From: Aeoliella mucimassa
GTDB taxonomy: Bacteria; Planctomycetota; Planctomycetia; Pirellulales; Lacipirellulaceae
Length of the DNA: 64,000 bases
Direction of reading: 5' to 3'
NCBI RefSeq assembly: GCF_007748035.1
Contig: NZ_CP036278.1
Location: 4,774,001 to 4,838,000 of the forward strand
Shown here: piece after piece, positions 9,180-18,695 of the stretch
Layout of the letters: the number at the start of each line of letters is the position of its first letter
How positions within the stretch are numbered: the first letter of the stretch is position 1
Notes under the pieces: generated by a model
What the model was told of the DNA's origin: nothing
The model's input: only the letters and a program-made list of their open reading frames with translations
The model's database searches: none
Translations under genes and position numbers: made by a program

Positions 9180-10073
9180 CTATCGCACCAAGCCTCGTTT
9201 GCGCAGGTAGTTGCTCATTAAATCTTTTACCGGCAACCGATTGTGTGCAAGCAGGTAGTTCATTCCTCGACGGCTGCAGTAATCCTGGGCGCCGCGGGTA
9301 AAGGCGTCGAGCGTCTTCTTGTAGCGTGCGAGGAGCGGAGCGCTGACCGTGATTTCGGCCTCGTCCTGATCTTCGCAGTCGACCAGCTTCAGATCGCCTT
9401 TCACATCGGGATCGATCTCCTCCTGGCTCAGCACGTGCATTACATACACATCCATCTGACGCGCTACTAGGTAGCGAAGGGCCGATTCGTAGCCTTGCTT
9501 GTCCATCAGGTCGGTGATCAACACGATAATGCCTTTGCCTGGATTGCGAAGGCAAAACCGCTTGACTCCATCAGCCAGCGAGATGTTTTGATCGGGCTCG
9601 ATTTCAGCCAGGGTGTCGAGCATCCGCCAGACGCTCCGACGACCACGAAGCACCGGGCCTCGTTTCTGGGCGCTTTGCCCAAGCGATTCGATGACGACTC
9701 GATCGCTACGAATCAGTCCAATGAACCCCAACGCAGCAGCCAGTTGCTTGGCGTACTGCAGTTTCGAGGGGTCGCCAAACCCCATCGAGGGACTTGCGTC
9801 GATCAGGGTAAAGAAGTGCAGGTCTTCTTCCTCCAGAAACAACTTGACGATCAACTTATCGAGCCGGGCGTAGAGGTTCCAGTCGAGCATCCGCAGGTCG
9901 TCGCCAGCGACGTAGTTGCGAAAGTCGGCAAACTCGACGCTCTGCCCTTTGCGTTTGCTGCGACGCTCGCCTTTCATACGGCCACGAAAGATCTTGCGAG
10001 AGACAAGCTCCATGCGCTCGAGTTGGTTCATCAACTCGGGTTCAAGCAGTGATTGCAGTTCGCCGGTACTCAT
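9180..10073 (-). CDS. DUF58 / VWA-like protein of the MoxR block
   Basis: A 297-residue cytoplasmic protein. The DUF58 signature is seen around residues 35-75 (RRSKRKGQSVEFADFRNYVAGDD, LDWNLYARLDKL). A VWA-like metal-site motif DASPS at 92-96 follows. DUF58 proteins are regularly encoded beside MoxR ATPases and BatA-type proteins and probably act as their adaptor; the biochemical role is not established. The gene is tightly placed between the small NPYVAP protein (74 bases) and the BatA-type gene (10 bases), which suggests co-transcription. Confidence 0.9.
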   Translation of the reverse strand: MSTGELQSLLEPELMNQLERMELVSRKIFRGRMKGERRSKRKGQSVEFADFRNYVAGDDLRMLDWNLYARLDKLIVKLFLEEEDLHFFTLIDASPSMGFGDPSKLQYAKQLAAALGFIGLIRSDRVVIESLGQSAQKRGPVLRGRRSVWRMLDTLAEIEPDQNISLADGVKRFCLRNPGKGIIVLITDLMDKQGYESALRYLVARQMDVYVMHVLSQEEIDPDVKGDLKLVDCEDQDEAEITVSAPLLARYKKTLDAFTRGAQDYCSRRGMNYLLAHNRLPVKDLMSNYLRKRGLVR

Positions 10074-10147
10074 AGGTGGTGATCTTCTCTTTGAACTCGA
10101 ATCCGTGCCGACGACGTTACCCCGGCAACCAGGCAGCTAGTAAACAG

Positions 10148-10312
10148 TTATCCGACGATGGCGACAATCAACACCAACACGACGATCAGCCCACCGATCC
10201 ACAGCGAAAGTCCCACTGGGCTGGTAAGCTCCTGTCCCTCTGGCGGCACCGCCAGATGTTCTTCCGCTAATGGGGCAACATAAGGGTTTAACTCGGGTTG
10301 TTCTGATTCCAT
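10148..10312 (-). CDS. Small NPYVAP-motif membrane protein
   Basis: A 54-residue protein (MESEQPELNPYVAPLAEE...) with one C-terminal membrane helix (GLSLWIGGLIVVLVLIVAIVG). The start was set at the ATG at 10312; the frame continues upstream to 10333 and would overlap the preceding gene end by ten bases. It shares the pattern [NS]PYx[AS]P in front of a hydrophobic segment with two other products of this block. No family is recognised. Its place between the TM2 gene and the DUF58 gene suggests a role with the MoxR/VWA proteins, but this is only context. Confidence 0.6.
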   Translation of the reverse strand: MESEQPELNPYVAPLAEEHLAVPPEGQELTSPVGLSLWIGGLIVVLVLIVAIVG

Positions 10313-10706
10313 CGACACGTGCGCTAAAACCACCCCTTCTTGCCAATCATGTACTCTTCTTCGAAGTCTTGGTCTGACTTGGTGAGATAAATAATACCCT
10401 CAACAGCGCCGATCCCCCACACAATGATGGCGGCCCATCCGCAGGTACAAATGGTAATCAACAGCATGATGATCCCAGGGGTCGTCGCCCCGTAAACAAA
10501 CTTATGCACGCCTAGCCAGCCAAGAAAGATGCCGCATAAGCCGGCGACGATCTTTGTACCATTACTATCGCCTTTGAATTGATGAGTACTTGTCGTTTGA
10601 GGCGAAGCGTACGGAGACGTCGGCGGTGCTGGTGGAGGAAGCTCGACCTCAAGGCCCCCCAGATCCACCGCCTCGACCCAGTCGGCCATGCCGTCGCGCC
10701 ATACTA

Positions 10707-11866
10707 GTACGTCTTTCCTGAAATCCATTCCGCTGCTATATGCTGCGGAATGAAAAAGCACATTGTTTGCCTGGACCACCAGGCCCGTGGAGGTTTGGAG
10801 CAGCTAGCACGCTCAGGCGCCCGCGCGGCGCAAGTGGTGCGTCGCTGCCAGATATTATTGAAATCGGACTCGGGATGCACCGACGAAGAGATCGCCGAGC
10901 ATGTGGGCTGCACGACGCGCAACGTCCGAGCCGTCCGAAAGCGGTTCTGCGAAGAGGGCGTCCAGCGGGCGGTGTACGATGCGCCTCGCTCGGGCCGCCC
11001 CCCAGAGTTCACCAAGCGGCAGCAGCAACAGGTAATCGCCCTGGCGTGCAGCGAGCCGCCCGAGGGACGGGCTCGCTGGACGCTGGAATTGTTGTGCGAG
11101 CACGCGGTGAAGGAAGGCTTCGTCGATTCGCTCAGCGTGACGGAGGTCTCGCTGTGGCTCAAGGAACACGACCTGAAGCCGTGGCGAAAAAAACTTGGTG
11201 CGTGCCCAAGCTGAACGACGAGTTCTGTGAGCGGATGGAGGACGTCCTCGAGCAGTACGAGAAGCCGCTCGACCCGAACGAGCCGGTCGTCTGCCTCGAC
11301 GAGCAGCCCTATCAGAGGGTCGACGACGCGCGGCCGCCCGAGCCCGCGGCACCCGGCAAGATCGCGAAGCAGGACTACGAGTACCGCCGCTGCGGAACCT
11401 GCAGCGTGTTCGTGGCGGTCGAGCCGAAGGCGGGCAAGCGATTCGTTCAGGCCAAGCGTCACCGCAAGCGAGCCGACTTCGCCCGGTTCGTCCGCGACCT
11501 CTTGAAGCGCTATCCCGACGCAGAGCGGGTTCATCTGGTGATGGACAACCTCAACACGCACAACGAGAAGTCGTTGATCGAAACCTTTGGCGAGGAGGCG
11601 GCTCGGCCAATGCTGGAGCGGATTGTGTGGCATTTTACCCCCAAGCATGCCAGTTGGCTCAACATGGCCGAGATCGAAATCTCGGCCATACAGCGACAAT
11701 GCCTGGGACGTCGGTTGGCTTCGCTCGACAAGGTTCAAAGCGAACTCTCCCACTGTTCACGCGACCGCAATCGGAAGAAAATCAAAATCAATTGGACCTT
11801 CCATCGAAAAGACGCCAAACGCGTCTTCCCTGAACTCTATAGGAAATGACTTCCGGGACGACGTAC
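10707..11866 (+). mobile_element. IS630-family insertion sequence (1,160 bp)
   Basis: Both ends begin GTACGTC when read inward; over the first 25 bases the inverted repeats match at about 19 positions. It is flanked by TA on both sides (10705-10706 and 11867-11868), the target duplication expected for IS630/Tc1 elements. It lies within the GYF_2-TM2 gene, on the opposite strand. The coding region is a single transposase in two frames. Confidence 0.9.
10750..11849 (+). CDS. IS630-family transposase made by -1 frameshift
   Basis: Frame one (10750-11214) encodes the N-terminal helix-turn-helix DNA-binding region (TDEEIAEHVGCTTRNVRAVRKR). Frame two, one base back, runs to 11849 with the DDE catalytic domain: LDEQPYQ, VMDNLNTH and SWLNMAEIEIS. 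The frames meet at seven A residues (11187-11193) followed by C, a classic slippery site; the -1 shift gives a product of about 366 residues. The combined protein has the normal length for IS630 transposases, so programmed frameshifting is more likely than decay. Confidence 0.9.
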
Positions 11867-11993
11867 TAGGTCGTTTGGTTGCAGCCGGCCTTCGTGGGCC
11901 AGTTGCTTGAGCTTCTCGTCGTCGTAGGGTCCAAAGCGTTTCGAATCGCCGGGCCGGCTTACGTACCATTTGTTCGACATGATTCCTTGCGAC

Positions 11994-12221
11994 TCAGTTC
12001 GCGGGTTGCGTTTCTACAGGTGAAAGTTGTTCTGTTGTTTCCGTTGGTTGGATTCGCCGGGGGTGACCGCCAATAGTAGCCGCAGGTTGTAAAAGCGAGA
12101 TAAGCATCAGGAGAACAATCAGTACAACGGCAACCTCTATCAAGTTAAGGTGCCACCATTTCTTCGTTGGTCTCTGCGGACTATTGGTGTTCTTGCTCTG
12201 AGGTGACTGGTAAGGGTTCAT
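11994..12221 (-). CDS. Small NPYQSP-motif membrane protein
   Basis: A 75-residue protein starting MNPYQSPQSKNT, with one membrane helix (LIEVAVVLIVLLMLISLL, about residues 29-46) and a polar C-terminal tail rich in Thr, Glu and Pro. A TTG at 12248 would add nine residues; the ATG at 12221 is preferred because NPYxxP at the extreme N terminus is common in planctomycete proteins. It lies 57 bases after the MoxR gene and 13 bases before the split GYF_2-TM2 gene, all leftward. Function unknown. Confidence 0.6.
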   Translation of the reverse strand: MNPYQSPQSKNTNSPQRPTKKWWHLNLIEVAVVLIVLLMLISLLQPAATIGGHPRRIQPTETTEQLSPVETQPAN

Positions 12222-12278
12222 TTCGAGCTTGTTCTTGAGTACTTCCAACTTGGGGCATTTCCTGCCCCCTGCGTTGCT

Positions 12279-13295
<1,017 letters not shown>

Positions 13296-13367
13296 TGGGA
13301 AACAGTCGGGGGTCAGGGGTCGTGGATCAGGGAAGTCGTTGGAAGCGACGCCCAAAGGAATACGGCA

Positions 13368-16300
13368 TTACTTGTCGCGATCTTTCCACACGTCTTTCTT
13401 GGCTTTGAGCAATCGCGACGTGTAGGACTCTTGTTCTTTCTTCTCTTCGCCGACCTTGGGTGTCGGTTTCGGCGAGGTCCGCTGCGTTGGCTTTTCTTCC
13501 AATCCAGCGAGCGGCGCCGGCTCGTTGCTGTCGGGAGCTTCTTCGGGGGCTTCGAATCGCGTTGCCGAGCGGCGAGATTCGTATTGCTCCTGCACCTCGC
13601 GTTTGCGACTCTGCAAACGACTCATCGTTGCAGGAGCCTCGGCTTCGCGTTCGCGGCCGAGCAGATTCTCGCCGATGTAGGCCCACACGGGAGCGAGCCA
13701 TTCGAAACCAATCTGCACACGGCGAATGAACACATCGAAGAAGAACAGCGTCGCAGCGATTAACACCATCCATGGCCAGATGCTATCGCGCGAGATGGCC
13801 GGCGGCATATCCCGGCGGTAAGGGTCGGTGTTCAATAGCGCCGGCAAGATCTTGGGGTCGCCGGTGAGCATGGCGTTCTGGGCCGCCCCGATCAACTCGC
13901 CCGGCTTGCCGGCCGTCGGTTCGAGGTTCGCGATGGTTCTGAGCAGCGAGAGATTAGTCTCGCGGTCCTTGAACTCCTGGCTGTAACTGACGTTCACGCC
14001 GGTGCGAATCATCGCCTGATCGCCCCCCGGCAGGATCGAGATCATGTAACTACCAGGACTAATCGAGTCGAATTCGCCGATGTAGCGTCCTGGAGCCACT
14101 TGTTCGATCACCAGCGGCACCGGTTGCATGTCGGGACCGACCACCGTGGCTCCCATGGTGGTGACGTTGATGAACTCTTCGTTCTTGTCGAGCGCGTCGA
14201 TCACCACTCGCGTACGACCATCGGACACGCTGGTGGCAACGCTGAAATTACCGGTGTCGCCGGTCGGGCGCATCGACCAGCGAATCATCTGGCTATAGAA
14301 CTGATCGTACTGCTCCCACGAGTCCCACTGTTTGCTCAACTGATGGCCCGCATCGGTGGTAAAAGCCACCGTTTTGCCCAAACCATAGGGCCAGGCGGCA
14401 AGTAACGTGTTGTTGGCATCGATGGCCGGCGTCGGGGAACGCAAGATCACCTCAACCAGGGCGCTGTCCTTCACTGTAGTCAGCACGTAACCATCGAGCG
14501 GTGGAAAACTACTGGGGCTGATGCCGCGGACGATTTCATGCTCCGATACCATCCGCGGAGCTTGCGGTGGCTCCAGATCCTTCACCAGCGGGCGGGCGAC
14601 GCGGCGGGCTTCGCGCTGATAGATGCGCGGCAGCGCGTTCGCGTTGCGAACCATGTAGTACTTGCCGCCGGTTACCTCGGCGATCTGTCGCATGGTGTCG
14701 GTACCCACGGTACCATGCGCACCGACCGCGACCGTGGTAATCTTTACGTTGAGCTGTTTGAACTGCTTAAGCGTCGCCGCACTGGGTGCGGTCGGATCGC
14801 CATCGGAAATGATGATCATGTGCTTCGTGGCAGGCTTATTGGTCTGCCTATCCAACAACACAAAGCTGTTGGCCACCATCTTCATCGCCCCTTCGAAAGC
14901 CGGCATATCGCCGACGTTCATCTGGTCGACGCTACCAAGCATCATATTGCGATTCGGTCCAACCGTGAGCATGCCCCCTTTGGTGCGTCCCCACATCCAC
15001 TGATCGGACATGTTCCACTGAATCATGCCGCAGTAGTCGCGGTCGCCCAGCACTTTGATCGCTTCGATGGCAATGCGTTTCTGCCAGTAGTTGCCCTGGG
15101 GCATTTCGCTGGCGTGCATCATCATGGCCAGCGCGCCGACCGGCACCACCTTGGTACTCTTGATCTGAAAATCAACCGGCATCGCTTTCTCTAGCTCGGT
15201 GTTGGCCCATCCGCCAGCGCCGAAACTATTGCGCCCCCCCAGCATCACCAGCCCGCAACCAAGCTCCTCGGTGTTGCGAACCAGCATGGCGATTTGCTCG
15301 TCGGTGAAGTTGGCACCACCATCTTCGTCGATGTCGTCGCCGCTGGTGCTGCTTCGCGGAACGTTGGCCAGCACCACGGTGTCGTATCGCTGCAGGTCGG
15401 CAAGCGAGCTGAACAGCTGATTACTTGGCATCAGCGTCACTTCCAGGCCGCTGGTCCGCAGGCGATCGACCATGTAGTCGAACTGCCCGGTGGCCGCCCA
15501 GTCTTCAATCACCAGCACGTGACCTTTACCGCGCACGTGAGTGAATGCCGTCGCTTCGTTGTTCTGGGCGGTGGTATCGCTGCTCGGATCGGCCGGCGAG
15601 AACTCCGCCTCGTAGGTGTAGAAGTCAGGACGGTCGATGGTTTCGGTGGCCGAGAATCGACTCTTGCCCGGATCCAGCTCCACAGGCATCTCGGCGATGA
15701 TGGTCTCCTGCTCGCCCGACTTGCGTTTAATCCGTAGCGTACCAGGCAACGGAGGCGATCCCTCCGCAGCATCGTGGTTCAGCACCACTCGCAGCTCGAA
15801 GGGTTGCCCTTGTCGAACATCGTTCGGCAGGTCGACTTTCTCGACCGAAGCCTCGCTCCGCTGCGGCAGGTCGACCGGAACCACATCGATACTAATGCCC
15901 GCGTCGGCCAACGCGCGGGCCTCGCTAAGCGCGTCGCCCAGGTTTTCGTTGCCGTCGGTCACTACGACGATGCGTTTGGCGGTCTCTTCGGGGAACAGCG
16001 CCTGAGCACGCTCGAGGGCACTTTCCATATTGGTGTACTGGGGATCGAGCAGGCTATTGAAGGTTCGCAGCCCAACAAAATACTCGAGCGGTGGGATTTC
16101 GACTTCGGCATCGCGGCCGAACACGATCACCGCGACCCGGTCTCGGTCTTCCTGGCGGAACTTGTCGACCGACTCGTTGACAAACTCCTTCATCAACTGT
16201 CGATGATCCTCGGGGATGCTCATCGACTGGTCGAGCAAATAGACGACCGTCATTTTGTCGGTCTTCTTCTGGTACTGGATGTCGGCCAAGGCAAACACCA

Positions 16301-16448
16301 GCAGCAAAAACACCAGCGAACGCAGTGTGATGGCCGATATACAGCGCCAGAATCCCAATCCTGAAATACTGCGATAGCTGACTACCCAGATGACAGGCAG
16401 CAGCAACAACAGCAGCAGATACCAGGGGCTATCGAAGGCGAAAGGCAT
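13368..16448 (-). CDS. Large VWA/GATase-like membrane protein of the MoxR block
   Basis: A 1,026-residue protein. Two N-terminal membrane helices (about 9-25 and 40-57) are followed by a VWA domain with DQSMS at 73-77 and VVVTDGNENLGD. The middle holds a glutamine-amidotransferase-like fold (GHVLVIEDW, VVLANVPRSS, GLVMLGGRNSFGAGGW) and a second VWA-like strand set (MIIISDGDPTAPS). A further membrane helix (IWPWMVLIAATLFFFDVFI) is near residue 900, and a charged cytoplasmic tail ends the protein. No amidotransferase catalytic Cys was identified, so this fold is probably not enzymatic. It is the first gene of the leftward block and lies 72 bases before the MoxR gene. Confidence 0.9.
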   Translation of the reverse strand: MPFAFDSPWYLLLLLLLPVIWVVSYRSISGLGFWRCISAITLRSLVFLLLVFALADIQYQKKTDKMTVVYLLDQSMSIPEDHRQLMKEFVNESVDKFRQEDRDRVAVIVFGRDAEVEIPPLEYFVGLRTFNSLLDPQYTNMESALERAQALFPEETAKRIVVVTDGNENLGDALSEARALADAGISIDVVPVDLPQRSEASVEKVDLPNDVRQGQPFELRVVLNHDAAEGSPPLPGTLRIKRKSGEQETIIAEMPVELDPGKSRFSATETIDRPDFYTYEAEFSPADPSSDTTAQNNEATAFTHVRGKGHVLVIEDWAATGQFDYMVDRLRTSGLEVTLMPSNQLFSSLADLQRYDTVVLANVPRSSTSGDDIDEDGGANFTDEQIAMLVRNTEELGCGLVMLGGRNSFGAGGWANTELEKAMPVDFQIKSTKVVPVGALAMMMHASEMPQGNYWQKRIAIEAIKVLGDRDYCGMIQWNMSDQWMWGRTKGGMLTVGPNRNMMLGSVDQMNVGDMPAFEGAMKMVANSFVLLDRQTNKPATKHMIIISDGDPTAPSAATLKQFKQLNVKITTVAVGAHGTVGTDTMRQIAEVTGGKYYMVRNANALPRIYQREARRVARPLVKDLEPPQAPRMVSEHEIVRGISPSSFPPLDGYVLTTVKDSALVEVILRSPTPAIDANNTLLAAWPYGLGKTVAFTTDAGHQLSKQWDSWEQYDQFYSQMIRWSMRPTGDTGNFSVATSVSDGRTRVVIDALDKNEEFINVTTMGATVVGPDMQPVPLVIEQVAPGRYIGEFDSISPGSYMISILPGGDQAMIRTGVNVSYSQEFKDRETNLSLLRTIANLEPTAGKPGELIGAAQNAMLTGDPKILPALLNTDPYRRDMPPAISRDSIWPWMVLIAATLFFFDVFIRRVQIGFEWLAPVWAYIGENLLGREREAEAPATMSRLQSRKREVQEQYESRRSATRFEAPEEAPDSNEPAPLAGLEEKPTQRTSPKPTPKVGEEKKEQESYTSRLLKAKKDVWKDRDK

Positions 16449-16517
16449 GCTATGTAAGCGACTGGGGTAAAGCGAAACTCAATAAACCGGCAATATACCG
16501 ACACGCATTCGACTTCT

Positions 16518-17486
16518 TTAGATCCTAAACTGTTGGACTCGGTGATTATAGCTATCTAGCACGTAGGTTTTCTTTTTTGAATCTTGGACGATGGCCCAGG
16601 GATTGTGCAACTGCCCCGGTTCGCGGCCCACGTCGCCCCACATGGCGACTGGTTCCCCCTTGCGGGTCAGTTTCTGCACCCGGCTGTTGCCGTATTCGCA
16701 AACCAACACCTGATCTTGGTGGTCAATCCACATACTATAAGGATACGAAAGCTGTCCCGGCTCGATTCCCTCTTCGCCCCAAGTGAAAAGAAACGCCCCC
16801 TCGGTGTCGAAGACCTGCAAGCGATGATTTCCAGCATCGCAGACCCAAACCTGATCCTTCTCGTCCACCCACAAACATTGCGGACGCAGGAATTGTCCCG
16901 GCTCAGTGCCGTGCGTGCCCCATTGTAGGAGAAAAGTTCCATCGGGGGCGAATTTTTGCACGCGATCGTGTTTGCCATACTCCGACACGTATAGATTGCC
17001 AGCCGAGTCGCGGGCGATGTCCGTGGTCCAGCCCAAATCGCCAGGGCCATCCCCTTCCTGGCCGAAGGTCCGCTCGTCGTTCAATTGTCCATCGAGCGAG
17101 TAAACCAGCACCCGAAAGTAGTGGGTATCTGCTACATACAGCCAGCCATCGATGATCGACATGCCGGTGGGGCGGCCATTTTTACTCTCCGGTGTTCGCC
17201 AGCCGCGCAAGTATTTGCCGTCGGTATCGAACACCTGGATACGAGCGGTGATATCGACTAGGTATAATAGGTCGTCCTGGTCGATGCACATGGCCCGCGG
17301 TTTTTGCAACTTTCCGTCGGTGATGCCACGTTCGCCCCACACCTTATCCGGCTTCTTGCCACTCGTGCCGCCGGTGCACCCGACCAATGGCAACGCGGCT
17401 CCCGCAGCCAACATGTTCAGCAGAAAGGCTCGCCGGTCTTGCGAACTTGCGAGGGAAGAGCGGTAATGGAAAGGCAATTTGTTCAC
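16518..17486 (-). CDS. NHL-repeat Tat lipoprotein
   Basis: A 322-residue protein. An N-terminal twin-arginine-type signal (QDRRAFLLNML) leads to a lipobox (LVGC, Cys about 37), so it is probably exported and lipid-anchored. The rest is a six-bladed NHL/YVTN beta-propeller: repeats such as DGKLQKPRAMCIDQDDLLYLVD, DAGNHRLQVFDTEGAFLFTWG and EYGNSRVQKL recur at about 46-residue spacing. Such propellers bind proteins, sugars or small ligands; no catalytic residues are evident. It is monocistronic and leftward. Confidence 0.85.
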   Translation of the reverse strand: MNKLPFHYRSSLASSQDRRAFLLNMLAAGAALPLVGCTGGTSGKKPDKVWGERGITDGKLQKPRAMCIDQDDLLYLVDITARIQVFDTDGKYLRGWRTPESKNGRPTGMSIIDGWLYVADTHYFRVLVYSLDGQLNDERTFGQEGDGPGDLGWTTDIARDSAGNLYVSEYGKHDRVQKFAPDGTFLLQWGTHGTEPGQFLRPQCLWVDEKDQVWVCDAGNHRLQVFDTEGAFLFTWGEEGIEPGQLSYPYSMWIDHQDQVLVCEYGNSRVQKLTRKGEPVAMWGDVGREPGQLHNPWAIVQDSKKKTYVLDSYNHRVQQFRI

Positions 17487-17619
17487 TCCCTAATTACAAC
17501 CGCTAGACCGTCTGCTTGGCAACCGATATCACTCGAATAGTGGGCAAGTTCGCCAGCGAATTATCCGTTTTTCGAAGTGTGGTTGAACCCTTCGACCCCA
17601 AAACCTTATAAATTGGGAC

Positions 17620-18654
17620 GGCCTTGTTGACTAACTCCACTCGAACTGTGGAAGCCCGAGTTGGGTGAATTGATTGATGATTTTACAGCGCAAGCGGGCT
17701 TCCGTTTGTTGGTTTTCGAATACTCGGTTTTTGAGATGGCTCCCAAAGCTTTGTTTCACTCGGTACATGGTCGTTTCCGCCAAGCTTCTACGATGATAGC
17801 CCACTTCCTCTTTCCAACTCCTACGCCCCTTGCGTCGAATCTGACGAATTGCCTCGTCCCGGGGCAAAGGCTCCTCCGCAGAGTTGCCATGTTGTTTGAT
17901 CTTGGCGTTGTGCTGCGGCGGAATCACCGGCTCAATGCCTTCGGATTCCAGCCCTTCATAAACCTTCCACTTGTCGTAACTACCGTCGCCGTGAAACTTT
18001 TTTACGGGCTGCTCCACCTGCTCCAGCATTTCGGGAACCGCATCGGCATCGTGGCAACTGTTCTCGGTCAAAATCTCCGCCACAATCTCGCGGGTGTCAG
18101 GATTCACCGACAAATGCAGCTTCCGCCATGTCCGCCGCTTCGACTTGCCATGCGTCCGCATCTTCCATTCGCCCTCGCCAAACACTTTCATGCCGGTGCT
18201 ATCCACCACGATATCGATGTCGCCCCTCTTGTTAGCGATATCGAGCGAAACATTCAGCTTGCTGGCTCGCTTGGCGAGCGAAGAATAATTGGGAATCGCT
18301 GCCTCGACGCCCAACATCGCCACCAGCGAGCGGCCGAATCCCTCAGTCTGCCGATAGGGAAGTTTCAGCAGTTCGCGAATCGTCAGCAAGCACTCGATCG
18401 CCGTATCGCTGAAGACAAAAGGGCGACCGACTTTTGTCTGGTCGTTAGGATGTTCCCAGTTCTCCAACGCCTCGTCGCTAAACCAAATAGTGATGTTTCC
18501 ACGCTCGATGAGCGACTTGTTATACTCCTTCCAGTTCGTGACTTTGTAGGTTCGTTTTTCTTTCGTAGCCATGTTCGATCTCCGTAAAAAAGGTACGTGG
18601 TTCCATTCCACGTTAGTTTTTACGGAGGTTTGTGACTAATTGTTCAACAAGGCC
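17620..18654 (-). mobile_element. IS5-family (IS903-like) insertion sequence (1,035 bp)
   Basis: Both ends read inward start GGCCTTGTTGA, close to the known IS903 terminal repeat GGCTTTGTTGA. A 9-base target duplication is visible with one mismatch: AATTGGGAC before the left end and AATTGGGAT after the right end. One transposase gene fills the element. The right end lies 41 bases before the TsaC-phosphatase fusion gene, so the original promoter of that gene has probably been moved away. Confidence 0.9.
17631..18572 (-). CDS. IS5-family transposase
   Basis: A 313-residue DDE transposase. The catalytic residues are visible in VVDSTGMKVFG, HGDGSYDKWKVYE and the Y-(2)-R-(3)-E-(6)-K signature (YHRRSLAETTMYRVK). 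It mediates cut-and-paste transposition of the surrounding element. The frame is open up to 18611, but the ATG at 18572 (MATKEKRTYKVTNW) is the better start, since the upstream part would run toward the inverted repeat. No frameshift or stop is seen, so it should be active. Confidence 0.9.
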   Translation of the reverse strand: MATKEKRTYKVTNWKEYNKSLIERGNITIWFSDEALENWEHPNDQTKVGRPFVFSDTAIECLLTIRELLKLPYRQTEGFGRSLVAMLGVEAAIPNYSSLAKRASKLNVSLDIANKRGDIDIVVDSTGMKVFGEGEWKMRTHGKSKRRTWRKLHLSVNPDTREIVAEILTENSCHDADAVPEMLEQVEQPVKKFHGDGSYDKWKVYEGLESEGIEPVIPPQHNAKIKQHGNSAEEPLPRDEAIRQIRRKGRRSWKEEVGYHRRSLAETTMYRVKQSFGSHLKNRVFENQQTEARLRCKIINQFTQLGLPQFEWS

Positions 18655-18695
18655 AATTGGGATTCTAACACTGGATCCAGGGCACATTAGACACC

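Larger units (their letters stand above)
10324..11980 (-). pseudogene. GYF_2-TM2 membrane protein gene split by an IS630 element
   Basis: Two pieces of one gene flank the IS630 element. The 5' piece (11980 down to 11867) encodes MSNKWYVSRPGDSKRFGPY and the rest of a GYF_2 N-terminus. The 3' piece (10704 down to 10324) continues with WRDGMADW, a Pro-rich linker with SPYASP, and a TM2 domain (two helices, GIFLGWLGVHKFVYG motif). Removing the element and one TA copy restores an uninterrupted 164-residue frame. GYF_2 domains bind Pro-rich peptides and TM2 pairs anchor in the inner membrane. A truncated TM2 protein might still be made from a start inside the IS end (10779), but the GYF_2 part is lost. 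Confidence 0.9.

Noticed and set aside
10704-11753. Minus-strand frame of 349 codons across the IS630 element
   Set aside because: It is antisense to the transposase, whose DDE motifs are clear on the plus strand.
13368-16448. Active glutamine amidotransferase
   Set aside because: The fold resembles the class I domain, but I do not see the catalytic Cys-His-Glu set.
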